Origin: Eudorina sp. 2006-703-Eu-15
Lineage: Eukaryota; Chlorophyta; Chlorophyceae; Chlamydomonadales; Volvocaceae
Length of the DNA: 64,000 nucleotides
NCBI GenBank assembly: GCA_003117195.1
Contig: BDSI01000039.1
Span: forward strand, 192,001 to 256,000
Direction of reading: 5' to 3'
The translations under genes were made by a program, and so were the position numbers. The notes beneath the pieces are model-generated. The model searched no databases and was not told where the DNA came from. It was given only the letters and a program-made list of their open reading frames with translations. Position 1 is the stretch's first letter. The number at the start of each line of letters is the position of its first letter. Shown piece after piece: positions 20,289-32,275 of the stretch.

Positions 20289-23200
20289 TCATGGCCTGCC
20301 GCGCGCCTCCTTGTTCCTGGCGTCCTGCATGAAGTTGGATATGGTGATGCTGTAGTTGTTGTCGCCCCAGCCTGCCACACTGACCAGCAGCTCCTGCAGG
20401 TTGAACCAGTCCAGCTGCTGCCGCTCCAGCTCCAGGCACAGCCGCGCCGCCCAGTCGGCGCGGCCGTACCAAACCTGTACGCGTGCGGCCGGGGCCGGAA
20501 ACATAGGCAGGACGGGGTCTCATCACGCGCGCCACGCGGACGGCCTGATGGTACCACACGCGCGGCACCATCAGGAGGAGGCTCCATCAGCGGGTGCCGT
20601 CGATGGCCCCGCAGGGGCCACTGTAATCTGATTCATTCAACGTGTGCAAGTGCATCTCGTGGGCCGTTTGAAGTATGAGGGTGACCCGCATCCATGCCGG
20701 ACCGCGTACCGCCCTGCTCACCACCGCGGTGTTACGTTCCGTTCCGTCTACAGAGTCTCACGCTGAACAGACACGACGACGCTCGCACGCTTGGGTACAG
20801 TGTATCCGCATGCGGGCAGTTGTTGGGCACTGCTGTGCCGCTCGCATTCCACGCGCTCCTCCTCTGCCTGCTACACAGCTAGTTGAGCTGGCTAATGGAC
20901 TATCAGGTGGACGCAGTCCTGCGACGATTACGGTAGGCGGTGAGTACCCCCCTTCGATGGGCGGTACAGTGTGGACTAAGTGGATTACGCCCCTCCTCAT
21001 CAGAGGAGTGCTTCGGCGGTCTCCCGAATGGGGCGGGTTAGCGCCCCCGGCCAGCGTCGGCCCGGCAGATATGTAACGATACACACACACACACGCTTCC
21101 CATTAAATACACACACACACGCTTTTTGCCGAACAGGAAGCTGACGCACCATCTGGGTCAGGCACCACCCGAGGACCGAGTAGTCGTACTCGCCGGCTCC
21201 GGCTTCGATCTCCTGTACACAGAAGCGCAGGCAAGAGAACCCACAAGTGAACCCAACACCCCACCCCGCGATGCGACCCTCAGGATGGCCTCAGGATGGG
21301 ACTTCGCAGCAATCCAGCCATGAAGCGAATGCCGTCCTCCGTTGCACACAGTGCCGCTGCACACAATGCCCCCGGCCCCTTGGCCTGGGCACGCCTCCCT
21401 GGCGCGCCTTGGGACGGCCCCACGCCCTTCCGCAACGGCGTTCTTAACACCGGGCTCTGCCCGCTCCCTGCCGCCCTCCCTCCCTCCCTGCCGCCCTTAA
21501 ACCTCAGTTGCGTTGCGTTAACCACGCTGCAGTGCTTCATCGCCATTCTGCGCCCCGCTGCCGCCACCCACACCACACGACCGGCTCCGGACGCCGCCTC
21601 CATGTCACACGACCGGCCCCGGACGCCGCCTCCGCACCACACGACCGGCACACCACACGACCCGCCCCGGACGCCGCCTCCGCACCTCGAGCGTCGTGTA
21701 CATGAGCTGCTTGCTGAGCTCCACCGCCCAGTCGGCCCGGCTGTGGTCCAGCAGCGTGCCCAGGATGAAGGGCACCAGCGTCTGCGAGGCGGCGCTGTCG
21801 TCGCTGGTGTCGCTGGAGTAGAGCGCGAACAGGACACGGCCCGCCGAGTCCGCCGCACCGTCCGGCACCATGGACCCGAGGATGAAGGACACGTCTGGAC
21901 CACCCAGCCGCGACGCGAAACCCCGCAGTGACGCGAGGGAAAACCGGGAAGGGGGTTACAAAGGAACCCCAGAACCAAGGGGGCATAGGAAGACATATTG
22001 GTGGAGATATTTACACTGCGCTGAAGCAGAACCAAGGGGCCAGTCACGTGAACGGACAGGCAGGTGGTGCGCATACCCAGGAGTAGCCCGGATTTGGAGA
22101 TAGAGGCTGGCAACAGCCGGGCCCCGGCGCAGCACTGCGTGGCGGGTGGGTTTTCAAGAGCGGCGCTGTCGGGGAAGGCGCGGCCGGGCCAGCGGCATGC
22201 GTGGGGTGGTCCGGCCACGCCACAACCGCAAGCCGTACAATGATACATCCGACAGTACGGCAGGTCAATACACCGGGATTGCGGTCCAGGGCGTGCTCCC
22301 CGCGAGCAGGCCCCCCCCCACGAAACTCCATTTGGGCGGCGACGTGCCGCCGTCGGGCAGTGCGTCTTGCATGTCGAGACAGTCCTCGTACTCCCTTTGG
22401 AAGAGTGTCCCACGCGAAGCCCTGACCTCGCACCCTGCACTCCTTCCGTCCCGCATTGCGCAAGCCCCGCGCCCTGCAGCCGCTATCGCTCAAGCCGCGG
22501 GTAACCCCTCCACTGGTGTGCTCTGTCGGCGGAGGCGTGGTGCTCCCCTGCCTGCCCGCAAGACCGATGTACACGCGCACGTTGCAGGGCGCGAGCACGG
22601 TGCGAGCTGTCCACACCCAGCCCACCCGCGTAACGCTCTCGGGTATGCCGCCCTCTTCTCCGCCACCCGCTATCAGCCCTCCCAGGTGTGACTTTCTGGG
22701 GCCTAAACTGCGAGCTGATACGAGGGAACATGTCCGCGAAACATGTCACAAGGTGCTTCCAGTTGCATGGCGGGCCCCGCCTGCAATGCGAGTCGCATGT
22801 GGCATGTCGTACCATAGCAGTCGAGCATCTTGCCCCGGCCGCTGTCAGTGTCGCGAGCCACGAGCATGAACTTGAGCAGGTCTTGCGCCTCCGAAAGGCT
22901 GCCCAACTCGATCATCCTGTGTGGAAAGATGCAGATTAGTTCACAGCCCACAGCCCTGACAAAGGGTTTCCAACTGGAGGGCCTTTGCGTGCGTGCGTGG
23001 GCGGCGCAACGCTAGGGATACGCGGCGCGGCCGTGAAGATGAGATTTGTCATCTCCGATTCAAAAGCTAGCAGCCGCATTCCAGTATCGGCCTTTACAAC
23101 GTGCCTGTTGAGGACCCTCCCGGCGAGCGCGTAGTCCAGTGAGTCTGACTTGGCACCCGCCGCGGCGGGAGCAGCACCATTGCTCGGGCTGGTGCCGTTC

Positions 23201-23460
23201 TGAGCGCCCGCGTCAGAGCTCGCGACCTTCGGAGGTGTGTGGGCCATAACTTGGCGCAGGCAGGCAGCGGCCTTGTCCGGCGCCCCGGCCTCAATCAAAT
23301 AGCTCAGAGCGTCGGCAACAGTGTCGTTGTCCCCAGATTTGGCCATCTCCACGAGCATCTGGATGGAGGGGGAATTCAGGTCGTTGCTTCGGACTTCCTG
23401 AAGTAGCAGCTCCACGAAGGAGTCGCCCTCGGAGCCACCTCCATCCGCAGCTGGCTCCAT
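20289..23460 (-). CDS. Unrecognised 326-residue protein
   Basis: I do not recognise this family. Exons 23460-23150, 22916-22813, 22434-22327, 21894-21686, 21212-21150 and 20474-20289 have agreeing phases. The N-terminal 75 residues look helical (SFVELLLQEVRSNDL, QMLVEMAKSGDNDTVADAL, YLIEAGAPDKAAACLRQVM), reminiscent of a TPR or armadillo helix pair, then comes an Ala/Ser linker. The C-terminal half is well-formed soluble protein: VLFALYSSDTSDDSAA, LVPFILGTLLDHSRADWAVE, EYDYSVLGWCLTQM, WYGRADWAARLCLELERQQL and ITISNFMQDARN. The phrase RADWA occurs twice (SRADWAVELSKQL and GRADWAARLCLEL), which suggests an internal repeat. There is no signal peptide or membrane segment. The donors of exons 1 (AA|GTCAGA) and 3 (A|GTTTCG) are weak and were chosen by phase; the last three exons are firm. 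Confidence 0.72.
21986..22031 (-). mobile_element. Intronic element copy, sense, unrecognised gene intron 3
   Basis: On the minus strand it reads CTTCAGCGCAGTGT, then AAATATCTCCACCAATATG, a diverged copy of the shared core. It lies about 90 bases upstream of the 3' splice site. Confidence 0.5.
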
Positions 23461-24111
23461 GACGACTCCGGTAGGTGCCTACGTCAAAGACCGGCCGCAG
23501 AACTTGGGCAAGGCTCCGATACGTAAAGCCTAGCTCGTCAAAGTTCTTGCAAGTTGGCCGACGCAAAAGTTGGTTACGGAACTTGCCCGTTACGTTACCT
23601 ATGTCCCGATACAACTCAAAATTGCACGTAACAAAGCAGGCGACAAAGGCCCAGGCGAAGGCCACGACCGCGCACCGGTTGCAGATGATCTGACTCTTGA
23701 TGAAGGCACGTTTCCATTAGTTAAATACGTCTATTAGGCGGTTATGGTGAACATACCGTCTGAGTTCCGAGCAGACATGCCCGAGCAAGTTTCATGCCGT
23801 ACCTCTTCTCTTGCAGTAACGTGAGTACATGACACCAGGCTCTGTAACATTTCTGCAACACTTGTCAGTTCATGTGTTTATCATAACATTTAGTCCTGAT
23901 CTATTACATCAAGCTCGTTATTGCTTCTTGCGTTCCGGTGTGTTCACACCCTGCGTGACACACTCTGGGGGCCACCCGCCTTTGTGGAGAATGTGCATTT
24001 AGGTTCTATCTGCTCAGGGAGCAGCACCGCTCCCGCTCAGTTCTCACATATCGCGGGCTTGGAGTTACCGTCCAATCTTGACGTCTCAGGCGGCGGCGTC
24101 AGCTCGTGGCA
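23461..24111. promoter_or_regulatory. Putative bidirectional promoter, unrecognised gene / RS protein
   Basis: 651 bases lie between divergent starts, with no supported coding sequence and a relatively AT-rich stretch around 23690-23960. No specific factor site is claimed. Confidence 0.4.
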
Positions 24112-27100
24112 ATGGGTTTTTTGAAGAAATTTAAGGAACAGAAGCAGGTGCGGTATCCTAGCAACAGGACGCTTTTTTTGGCCGAAGGATGGCGGGATTT
24201 GTGTTGCGTGAATCCTTAAGTCATACTGCCCGGCCTCGTTTGACATTTGTAATGTACAGGACGGCCCGGATCCTACGCCGGAAACTGGACCAGTTACCAC
24301 GCAACCGAGCATCGGGCCCGAGGATTTCCTCCCGCCGGAACCTGTGCCGCGCACTACAAGGTCAAGGGCAAAAGCGTCCACTGCAACACCTCCTGCACTT
24401 GTCGATGTCGCAACTCCTGCGAAAGCTAAGGCTGCAGCCCGCAGCAAAGGCAAAGAGCCGCAGCAGCAACCCGCTGCGGAGGCTAAGCCAACTGCGGTAT
24501 CTATTGCAACGCCCAAGGCTGCTAAAGGAAAATCAGGCCAGCAAGCCTTGGGCAAGGCGACGACTGGCAGCAAGGCAGCCGTTAGCAAGGCTGACGACGA
24601 TGCAGTGAATCACCAAGCTCCTTCGGGAGCAACAGCCACAGCGGCTGTGCAGGAAGATGTTGCAACTACTTCCAAGGCTGCAAGTGGTCGGTCTCGTGCG
24701 ACGTCCAAGGCCGCGCCGTCCCCGAGGAAGGAAACACGCGGCAAGGGCGCTCAAGCACAGCCTGATGCTCCGAAAGGCGGGGCGATACCAGAAGCGCCTC
24801 AGCAAATGGATTTCAAGGAGCAGCAGTTGCCGGCAGGTGCGTATGCTTTACCGACGTCTAGGTTTTCTTGTCGATCTGTCCTGATACCGTGCCACAGCAT
24901 TGCGCACGCATGGCGACACCTGCCAGCGTTTTTCATTTGGGTAGGACAGGCTCAGTATGTGAGATACGAACGTGCATGTTGATTCCGCCGGGCTCGGGAA
25001 CTGCCTGTAGATCTACCGATGGAGAAGCTCCAGCCGGCGACTGGCGGCACTATGGACCCTCAAATAGACCGTGGGGCAGCTACTGCGGTGCAGCCGGAGC
25101 CTGGGATGCAGGTGGGGACCGGCGTTGTGCGCGCTCTGGTATTCGGCATTACCGCAGCTCCCTCGGCCCCATCGACAGCTGCACAGGCAGGCGGTGCCGG
25201 GCAAGCCGCTGTGGTTTCGGAGGCAGACTTGCCACGCGATCCACGTAAGCGCCACCGCGCACAGGCGGCAGACACTGCCACGCCATCCACCGAGCGGCAG
25301 GATGCGGGCACCTCCATGTTGCATGTCCAGGCAACTCCTACGTCAACGGCAGCATCTCCCAGGGTGCCAGGTCGGACGCAAAGGCAGCCGGAGACGCAGT
25401 CGCAGCCGCAGCCGGAGGCACAGCCGCAGCCGGAGGCACAGCCGCAGCCGGAGACACAGCCAGAAACTTTGTCACAACCTGCATCAACACCCCAGCGGCG
25501 TTCACAGCCCTCGGCACAGGCGCCGGTGCAGGCACAGCCCCAAGGTGAGCCGCACCCTCCGCAGCAGCAGCCGGACGGTAAGCAGTCTTCAAGCCACCAA
25601 GATGCAGCCGCACCTGCAGAATTGAAGCCAAATCAGGAGCCTAACAGCAAGGTAACCCGAAGAGAAGCGGCCGTTGCGCAGCAGACGATAGGGACAACAG
25701 AGGCAGCTTCGGCCAGCGCGCGGCCTGCAATATCCGTCGAGCCACAGCCTGCGGCAGACAGCACAGTGTTGCCGCCAGCCCCGCCTCTTCCGCCGCCGCC
25801 GCCCTTGCCTCCGCACCTGGCGATCTCGCACGGGCAGTCCCAGGGCGGGGCGCCGAGTGCAGGCCCTTCGGCAGGTCGGGAAGACGCGGGCGCACGGTCG
25901 GCGTACGTTATGGTGGGCCTGCGCGAGTCAACGACAGCAGCAGGGGTCGCGACAGCGGCAGAGGTTGCGGGCAACGAAGGCGTGGGCTCTGACCGGGACC
26001 GTACACGGGATCGGCAACGGCACGAAGCGGACCGCAACCGAGACCGGTCAGATCGGGATCGCTCGGAGCGCGACAGGGACCGCTCTCGTCATCAGTCTGA
26101 AGCAGGTAATTGGTCGCGCAGGGAGCTGCGCCACCCCGGGTGCAGGGTAGGTCAGCGCCGCAGCTGCGGACCATCATCCGGGGCGCTGGCATGCATCTTC
26201 CGGCGTCAGTTGCCATGTCACGTCGCTGCGGCTCGGGGGCGTTAGGGCGCTCGCCAGCGCATCGACATCGCGGTCGTTGGCCATCCTTGAGCGCAGCCGG
26301 CTGCGCCGCAAGCCCCTGGGCTGGCTGCGGCGAGCGGCTGCATGTCTCGGATGAGCCGGCAATTTTCTGAGGCGGTGCTAGAGCGCAGGCATAATTGTCA
26401 ACGGCGACATCTTCAGCGGCACAGTAGCAGCAGCCCACCATGTGCGCGGTAGCACTTGGCGGGTGGCGTCGCGCGAGGCGTGGAGTGCAGCGGCAGCAGC
26501 GGGGCACGGGGCACGTGCGCACGAGGGTTCATCATCCACCGGCATGGCATTGAGCATTCACTGTCACCCGCATCGGCTGCGCGCCGGACTAGCTGCTTGG
26601 AAGGTGGCGGAACATGACAGAACGCCTGCAGGATCACTTACGCCCCCAGTCCAGGCCTACACGATGACATGCGCGTGCGGATGGAAGCAAGCGTTCGGGT
26701 CGGTCGGGGCAGCCCTTTCAAAAACGCGCTGCTGCTGCTGCTGCTGCTGCTGCTTCTGTTGCTGCCTCAGTGCAGCTGCGTTCACCACAGCAGCAGCAGC
26801 CTTATAGCGCAGGAAGTTCCGAAACATGCGCTTACAGCACGTGGACTTCTTTCGGAGCACCAGGAGAGCCGTCTCGGTGTTGGCAAGCATGCGTGTCCAA
26901 TGCGAGCGGTCCTGTGGCGTTCCCTGATCCGGAAAGCAACCCGACAACCTCGAAGGGCAGCAGTTTCGCGCAGCGGATTGGCAGTCAGCGGGCGGCCGAT
27001 GCCGAGCACTTGCGGCTTCTTGGAGAGAGCTTGAAGTCCCGGTGAACGCGGCGGCAGCGGATTGCTGCGCCTCAGCCGCAGCAGCGGCTGAGGCGTGCAG

Positions 27101-30100
27101 GCTCCTGCGGCAGCAGTTGCATCCTGCCGCTGTCCCCGCTGCAGCTGCATCTGTTACTGCTGCACACGCCTTCCTTTCCGGTCCGGAAGCGCAGCAGTCG
27201 ACTGGCGGTGGTGGGCCCCGGATCCGAGCATGCAGCAGCAGCAGCCTTCTCGAAAGCACGCCCTGAGGTCCCCATGTCATAGACCGGCAGTTGCCAGGCT
27301 GCAACCGACAGGCCCAAAGACGGTGTGTCATGACCCGAGTTCTTCGCACGGCTCTCATGTTCATGCTTGCCGCTATCCCACGTGCCTGCGCAAAGTATCA
27401 AGGCATGCACATGCAAGCCGTGCATTGTGTGTTTACGAGCGTGATATCCGCCTAGAGAAGGTGGCCCTGCCACACAGGTGCTAGTACTGCATGCAACTGT
27501 CAACCTGGAGTGGAAATGCCGGTCTCTTATGTTGCTCGCATTGTGTGGGTACTTTGCGTTGGTTTGAATCCCATTCGTGGTGCCCGACTTGCAGGCAGCA
27601 AGCGCACCGGCACGCGCGGCGTCGACGGACGCGCCAGCAGTCCATCCAGGCGCGACAAGGATCGTGAAGGCGGCCGCACTGACGGCAAAGCCTCCACTCG
27701 CAGCCGGAGCCGCTCACGGGACCGCGCATCCAAACCCGCTACCACCGCGGACGTCAAAGACAAGGACAGGCAGCGGGATAAGGAGCGGGACGCTGGCCGG
27801 TCCGATAAGGACAAGGACCGGGAGCGGGAACGCGCCAGGGAGAAGGAGAAAGAGCGGGAACGAGAACGGGAGAAGGAGAAGGAGCGCGAGAAGGAGCGGG
27901 AAAAGCAGCGAGAGCGCGAGCGTGGGCGCGACAGGGCGCGGGGCAGGGAGCGGGAGAAGGACGGCAAGGACAGAGAGCGGCCCAGCGACGCGACGACCAC
28001 TAATAAATCACCAGATGGCGTCGCCATCGCTGGCGGGCAACGTGGTGGTGGTGGCAACGACCAGCCCGGAGGCAACGATCAGCAGAAGGGCGCCAGCGGG
28101 CGGGATGAGCCGGTTGTCCGCAGCCGAAGCAAGTCGCCCAACGTAAAACAGGAGCAGGCTGGGGAGGACAAGCCAGCCGCAAAGGCTGCGTCTGCAGGCG
28201 CGGCGGCAGCGGATGCAACCATTAGTGGTGCTGCTGCTGCGGCACGCAGCAGCCTGGTCGGCCCGACAGATAATGGTAGCGGCGCGCAGCATACGGGAGA
28301 CGGTGAGGACACGAAGGCCACTGAGCAGACCGCGCGAGCATCCGGCGAACCAGAAGCTTTAAGCCAAGTCGACAGGCATGCGAGCGCCGAGCAAGGTTCA
28401 CACGGCCTTGTTGCTGCTGCGGAAGGTGCTGCAGCGGGGAGCGCAGCTGCACACGAGCAGGGGCAGGCTGCCACATCGGGCAGCGCACCTGGTGCCTGCC
28501 GCGCGAAGCGGGAGCCCATTGTGTGGAACCCGCCGGCGCTGCCGTCGCCGACTGGCACTAAGAGCACATCTGCGGCGACGGTGGCAGCTGGCGGCGGCGA
28601 GGAAGCGGCAGCCGTTGACCAGGAGGCGGAGGAGGGGCGGGTTCCCCTATCGCCTTCACCCCGCAGGACATACAGTAGCGCGGACTCGGAGCCCACCCGG
28701 TCACGGTCCCGTGGGTACAGCAGCAGCGATGACGAGGACAATGATGGATCTTACGGCCGACGAAACGACCAAGCGGAGGGCGGCGCGGACGGCGGGTTTG
28801 ATCACGCTGATACCGAGCATGAGGACGTGCTGGTTGACGATTACGATTTTGACCTGATGGAGGCGGACCTCATGGACGAGCATCTGGACGAGCACGTCAG
28901 AACGCAGGACGACGGCAGCGGCGGCGGCGGGGCCGGCGGCGCGGCGGCGGGTGACGGTGCGGGGACACAGGCCACCTATGGCGATCAGGCTGCTGCTGCC
29001 GGGGGAGCGGCGCGGGTCGACGGGGGCAAGGAGGATGGCAAGGAGGCCGGCGGCACTGGGCGTGGGCGGAACGGCATCACGCTGACTTCCACAGGACGGG
29101 TCGCGTACGAGGACATGGGCGCGCCGGGCCCAGATCTGCCGCGAATGCAGCAGGTGGAGCACGTGACGGCGGGGCTGGTCGGCCAGGTCGGCCCGGACAT
29201 GCTGACAAAGTTGCGCAAGCTTCTGCATGATATGGGTAAGCGAGCCACCGGGCGAGTATCAGGGACACGGTCGTTCATGAAGCATCTGCTGGCATCTCTT
29301 ATTCTCTTTATATCATTTCCGGTCTGGGCCGTTTGTCGATTGGACGACGTTCTCCTGTTTTATGTGCGACTGCCGTATTTTGGTTTGTGATCATGCATCC
29401 TCGCCATCGGAGGTGTGCCAGCATTGTTTCATTTGCACCCCCCCTCCTCGTTCTGGCCGCAGCGGCGCTTGACCTCTCCACCGTCCGACCCTGGGCGTTG
29501 CGCTCTCTACTTGCTATTAATGACGATGATGCGCGCTGGAGGGCATCGCAGGCGCTGCTTTCGGTAAGGGCAAACGTGCGAGCAGGGGTAGAGCAGGGGC
29601 CCCGCTGTCGTGAGATGACATGCAACGTTTCCTGCGTGGCGTAAAGTGCCAAGAGTCCATCAAACTACCGTTCAGAACAAAACTTTGGTAATTGAAAGCG
29701 CACTTCGACAAAATCATATCATGCGTCGCCCCCGCCTCGTTTTTCTGGCTTGAAGATTGAGTGGAGCACGGCCAACAACCCTGGAGGCGTCTTGCACTCG
29801 CGGCTGCAGCGAGCCGTGGAGATGGAGCGCATGGCGTTACTGCGGTCGGGCCGCCTGTCACGAACAAAGCGCGCCCGCAGCGCCAGCCCCGGCGGTGCGG
29901 GCCCATCGGCCAAGCGCGCAGAGCGGGCGTCAGGCGAGGCCAAATCTGCGCGTGGGACCTCAGCCGAGGGACGCCGACGCCGCAGCCGGAGCCGCAGTCG
30001 TGAGCGGGAGGGCGCACGTAACCGGGACGCCAGCAGCAAGGAGCGAGGCCGCAGCCGGGAGCCGCGCGAAGGGCGGGACGGCTGCAGCAGCCGGGCCAAG

Positions 30101-32275
30101 TCCCGCGACGGAGACGAGGAGCGACGGAGGGACAGGGACCGAAAGCGGGGGCGCAGCAAGGACCGAACCGCCGAGCGGGAGGGCCGTGACAGGGAGCGCG
30201 ACCGCGAGGCGCGGGACGGGGGACCGTCGCGGGCGTCTCTGCGTGAGCCGGACTACAAGTCAGGGCGGTGGGAGGACATCATGAGGGCCACGACGCGGGG
30301 CTGCATCGTCAAGCTGCCTCGGGCATTCGTCGAGGACGCACGGCGAGTGCTGTACGACGTCGGTGAGTCTGTGATGTACCTTGGAGGGCTGTGGGGGGCG
30401 CTTCGATCAGTAACCTCGATTAATCTTCAGTGCTGTTGAGACCAGGCCTGGCCAACGCCACAGCTGGCATCGCGGGGCAAGTCTCTGGGGATCCTGTTGC
30501 AGAGCTGGGGTTGGGTGATTCCCGTCCAGGCCAGCCTGCCTTCCCGCCTGCTCATTACGCTACGACGGACTTCGGAGCCTGGCAGCCTATGGCCTGTGTC
30601 GCGACTCGGTGCGTGGCGGTGCGTGGCGCATCTTTGCTGCCTGACATTCAAATCTGGCCGCAACAACCAGGCGGCAGCTAAGCCGTCGGGAGTCTTGTGC
30701 GGGTGGTCACGGATGTACCTCCCACGGCTACGCCATGTCTTGTGTCGCGACTGCAGAGGGCCTAGACTGCTCCCAGATTGACGCCAACGCGTGGGACCCG
30801 CTGCTGCTGCTTCCCAACTGTGAGGTAAGGAGGGCTCGTAACCATGGAGAAGGGGTCTATGAATGGCTGCGCCTCGTGTCTTTGCGGTGCTGCGGACGAG
30901 CGAGGAGGTTCACCCGACAGTTGCAAGGACTACCTGCGATTTAATAATGATACTGTTAATGTTGATGCAGGGTGTGATGATTATGCAGGTAACATTTGTT
31001 GCTGAAGGGCGGCAATCTGTGCAGGCCTTGCGCTCTGCTTTGCGGGGTGGCTGCTCCTTCGGCCTCATGTCGTTGCCAGTGGACACGCTTGTGCTGATTT
31101 CCCCGTCACCTCCGCGCCGCCCGCTCCTTCCCTTCACGTGCGATCACCATATGCAGCAACGGCTGAACGCCCTTCGAGCTCTGCGCAACATCCGCTGGAA
31201 GGAGCGCTTCAACGTCAGCGCAACCGTAAAAGGCACGCTGCTGCGCTGCGCTGAACAGGTGCAGCGCGACATGCAGCGCCGCGAGATGATGCGGCCCGGC
31301 ATGTCCATGATGCCCCTGGGTCCACCGGGCCTGCTGCCTCCTGTCGCTGGTGTGGGCATGGGTGTCGGTGTGGCCTCGTTTGCCGCTCGTCGCGGCGACG
31401 CCCGGTATGTGCCTCTCGGCGCCCTGCCGGGGCCGCCCGCCCTTCTCGGCAGCCGAGTCCTTCCGCCGCCGCCGCCACTCGCCGGCGGTAGCGCGCTGGG
31501 TGTACCGGCGTCGCGATACCCACAGCTGCCGGAGCCAGGTCGCCTAGGCAGCGGCATTCCTTCACGAGAGCGGGGCCGAGACCGGGACGACCGCGGTAAG
31601 CAAAGAACCGGCGGGCGCAGCCGGAGCAGGAGCAGGAGTCGCAGCCCCAGCAGGAGTCGGCGGGGCGCCGGCGGGCGCAGGAGCCGCAGTCCTGCCAAGG
31701 GCCGTAGTGGGAAGGGCCGGAGCAAGACCCGGAGCCGCTCAGCTGCTCCGCGACGGACTAGCCGCAGCAAGTCCAGGTCGCGCAGCAGGGGACGGCGAAG
31801 CGACAGCTCCAAGAGCCGCGGCAAGAGCCGGAGTCCGGCGGCTGAGACCCGGGGGACAAAGCGGTCGCGGAGCTCCAGCCAGGCGGCGGGGGAACCAGCA
31901 GCTGGCGGCGACGAGGTTGCGGCGGAGGGAGGGAGCGCTGGTGCGCTGCGGCCTCTCTCCTCCGAGTTTAAGGACCGAATGTACAAGTACTTGAAGAGCT
32001 TTGGTAAGCTAGACCTGTCGGGAGTGGACGACAAGGTGTTTGAGTGCCTTGGTCGGCTGCCCGATGACAGCGCGCGGATGGATTGCCTGCGACGGCTCAG
32101 CGGTGTCCAGTGGCATGCTGTCAGCGGCGCGCAGGAAACCCAGAAGCGGCTACAGGCGCTGCTTGAGCGCGGCACCAACGAGCTGCTGAAGGGACATACT
32201 GCGCTTTCGAAGAAGGGCTACGCGGGTGGTAGCAAACGGCGTGCCGGCGGCGGGGGTGCCAGTGGGCGACGTTAA
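24112..32275 (+). CDS. Large RS-rich nuclear-type protein with three copies of a helical module
   Basis: Exons 24112-24147, 24260-24836, 25011-26105, 27595-29235, 29463-29563, 29756-30362, 30757-30824 and 31157-32275 give 1747 residues with all phases agreeing. The start MGFLKKFKEQKQ is chosen because it splices in phase into the first long exon. The protein is Ala/Ser/Gln-rich, then has RDRDRS and KEKEREREREKEK stretches, and RS dipeptide domains near 29980-30140 and 31610-31840; such RS domains are typical of splicing-related proteins and act in the nucleus. Three related modules of about 65 residues occur near residues 1103-1172 (LDLSTVRPWALRSLL), 1344-1415 (LDCSQIDANAWDPLLLL) and 1646-1715 (LDLSGVDDKVFECLGRL). 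They loosely resemble the acidic N-terminal domain of hnRNP Q/R, but no RRM was seen. The 26106-27594 interval may hide another exon (see rejected list). Confidence 0.78.

Noticed and set aside
22917..23149. Extension of exon 1 of the 326-residue protein gene (open to 22936)
   Set aside because: The extension looks protein-like but has no donor of the right phase apart from one that would leave a 46-base intron; the donor AA|GTCAGA at 23150 gives an ordinary intron.
26771..27266. Exon-like frames between exons 3 and 4 of the RS protein gene
   Set aside because: 26771-27041 has a good acceptor and protein-like composition (e.g. YSTWTSFGAPGEPSRCW), and 27042-27266 is also open in another frame, but neither ends in the phase needed by the next exon. 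Skipping both keeps the whole gene in phase. Left as a possible alternative exon or a second indel site.
27527..28075. 182-codon minus-strand frame rich in RSRSFSRS
   Set aside because: It mirrors the plus-strand KEKERERE region and looks RS-like only because of the complement.
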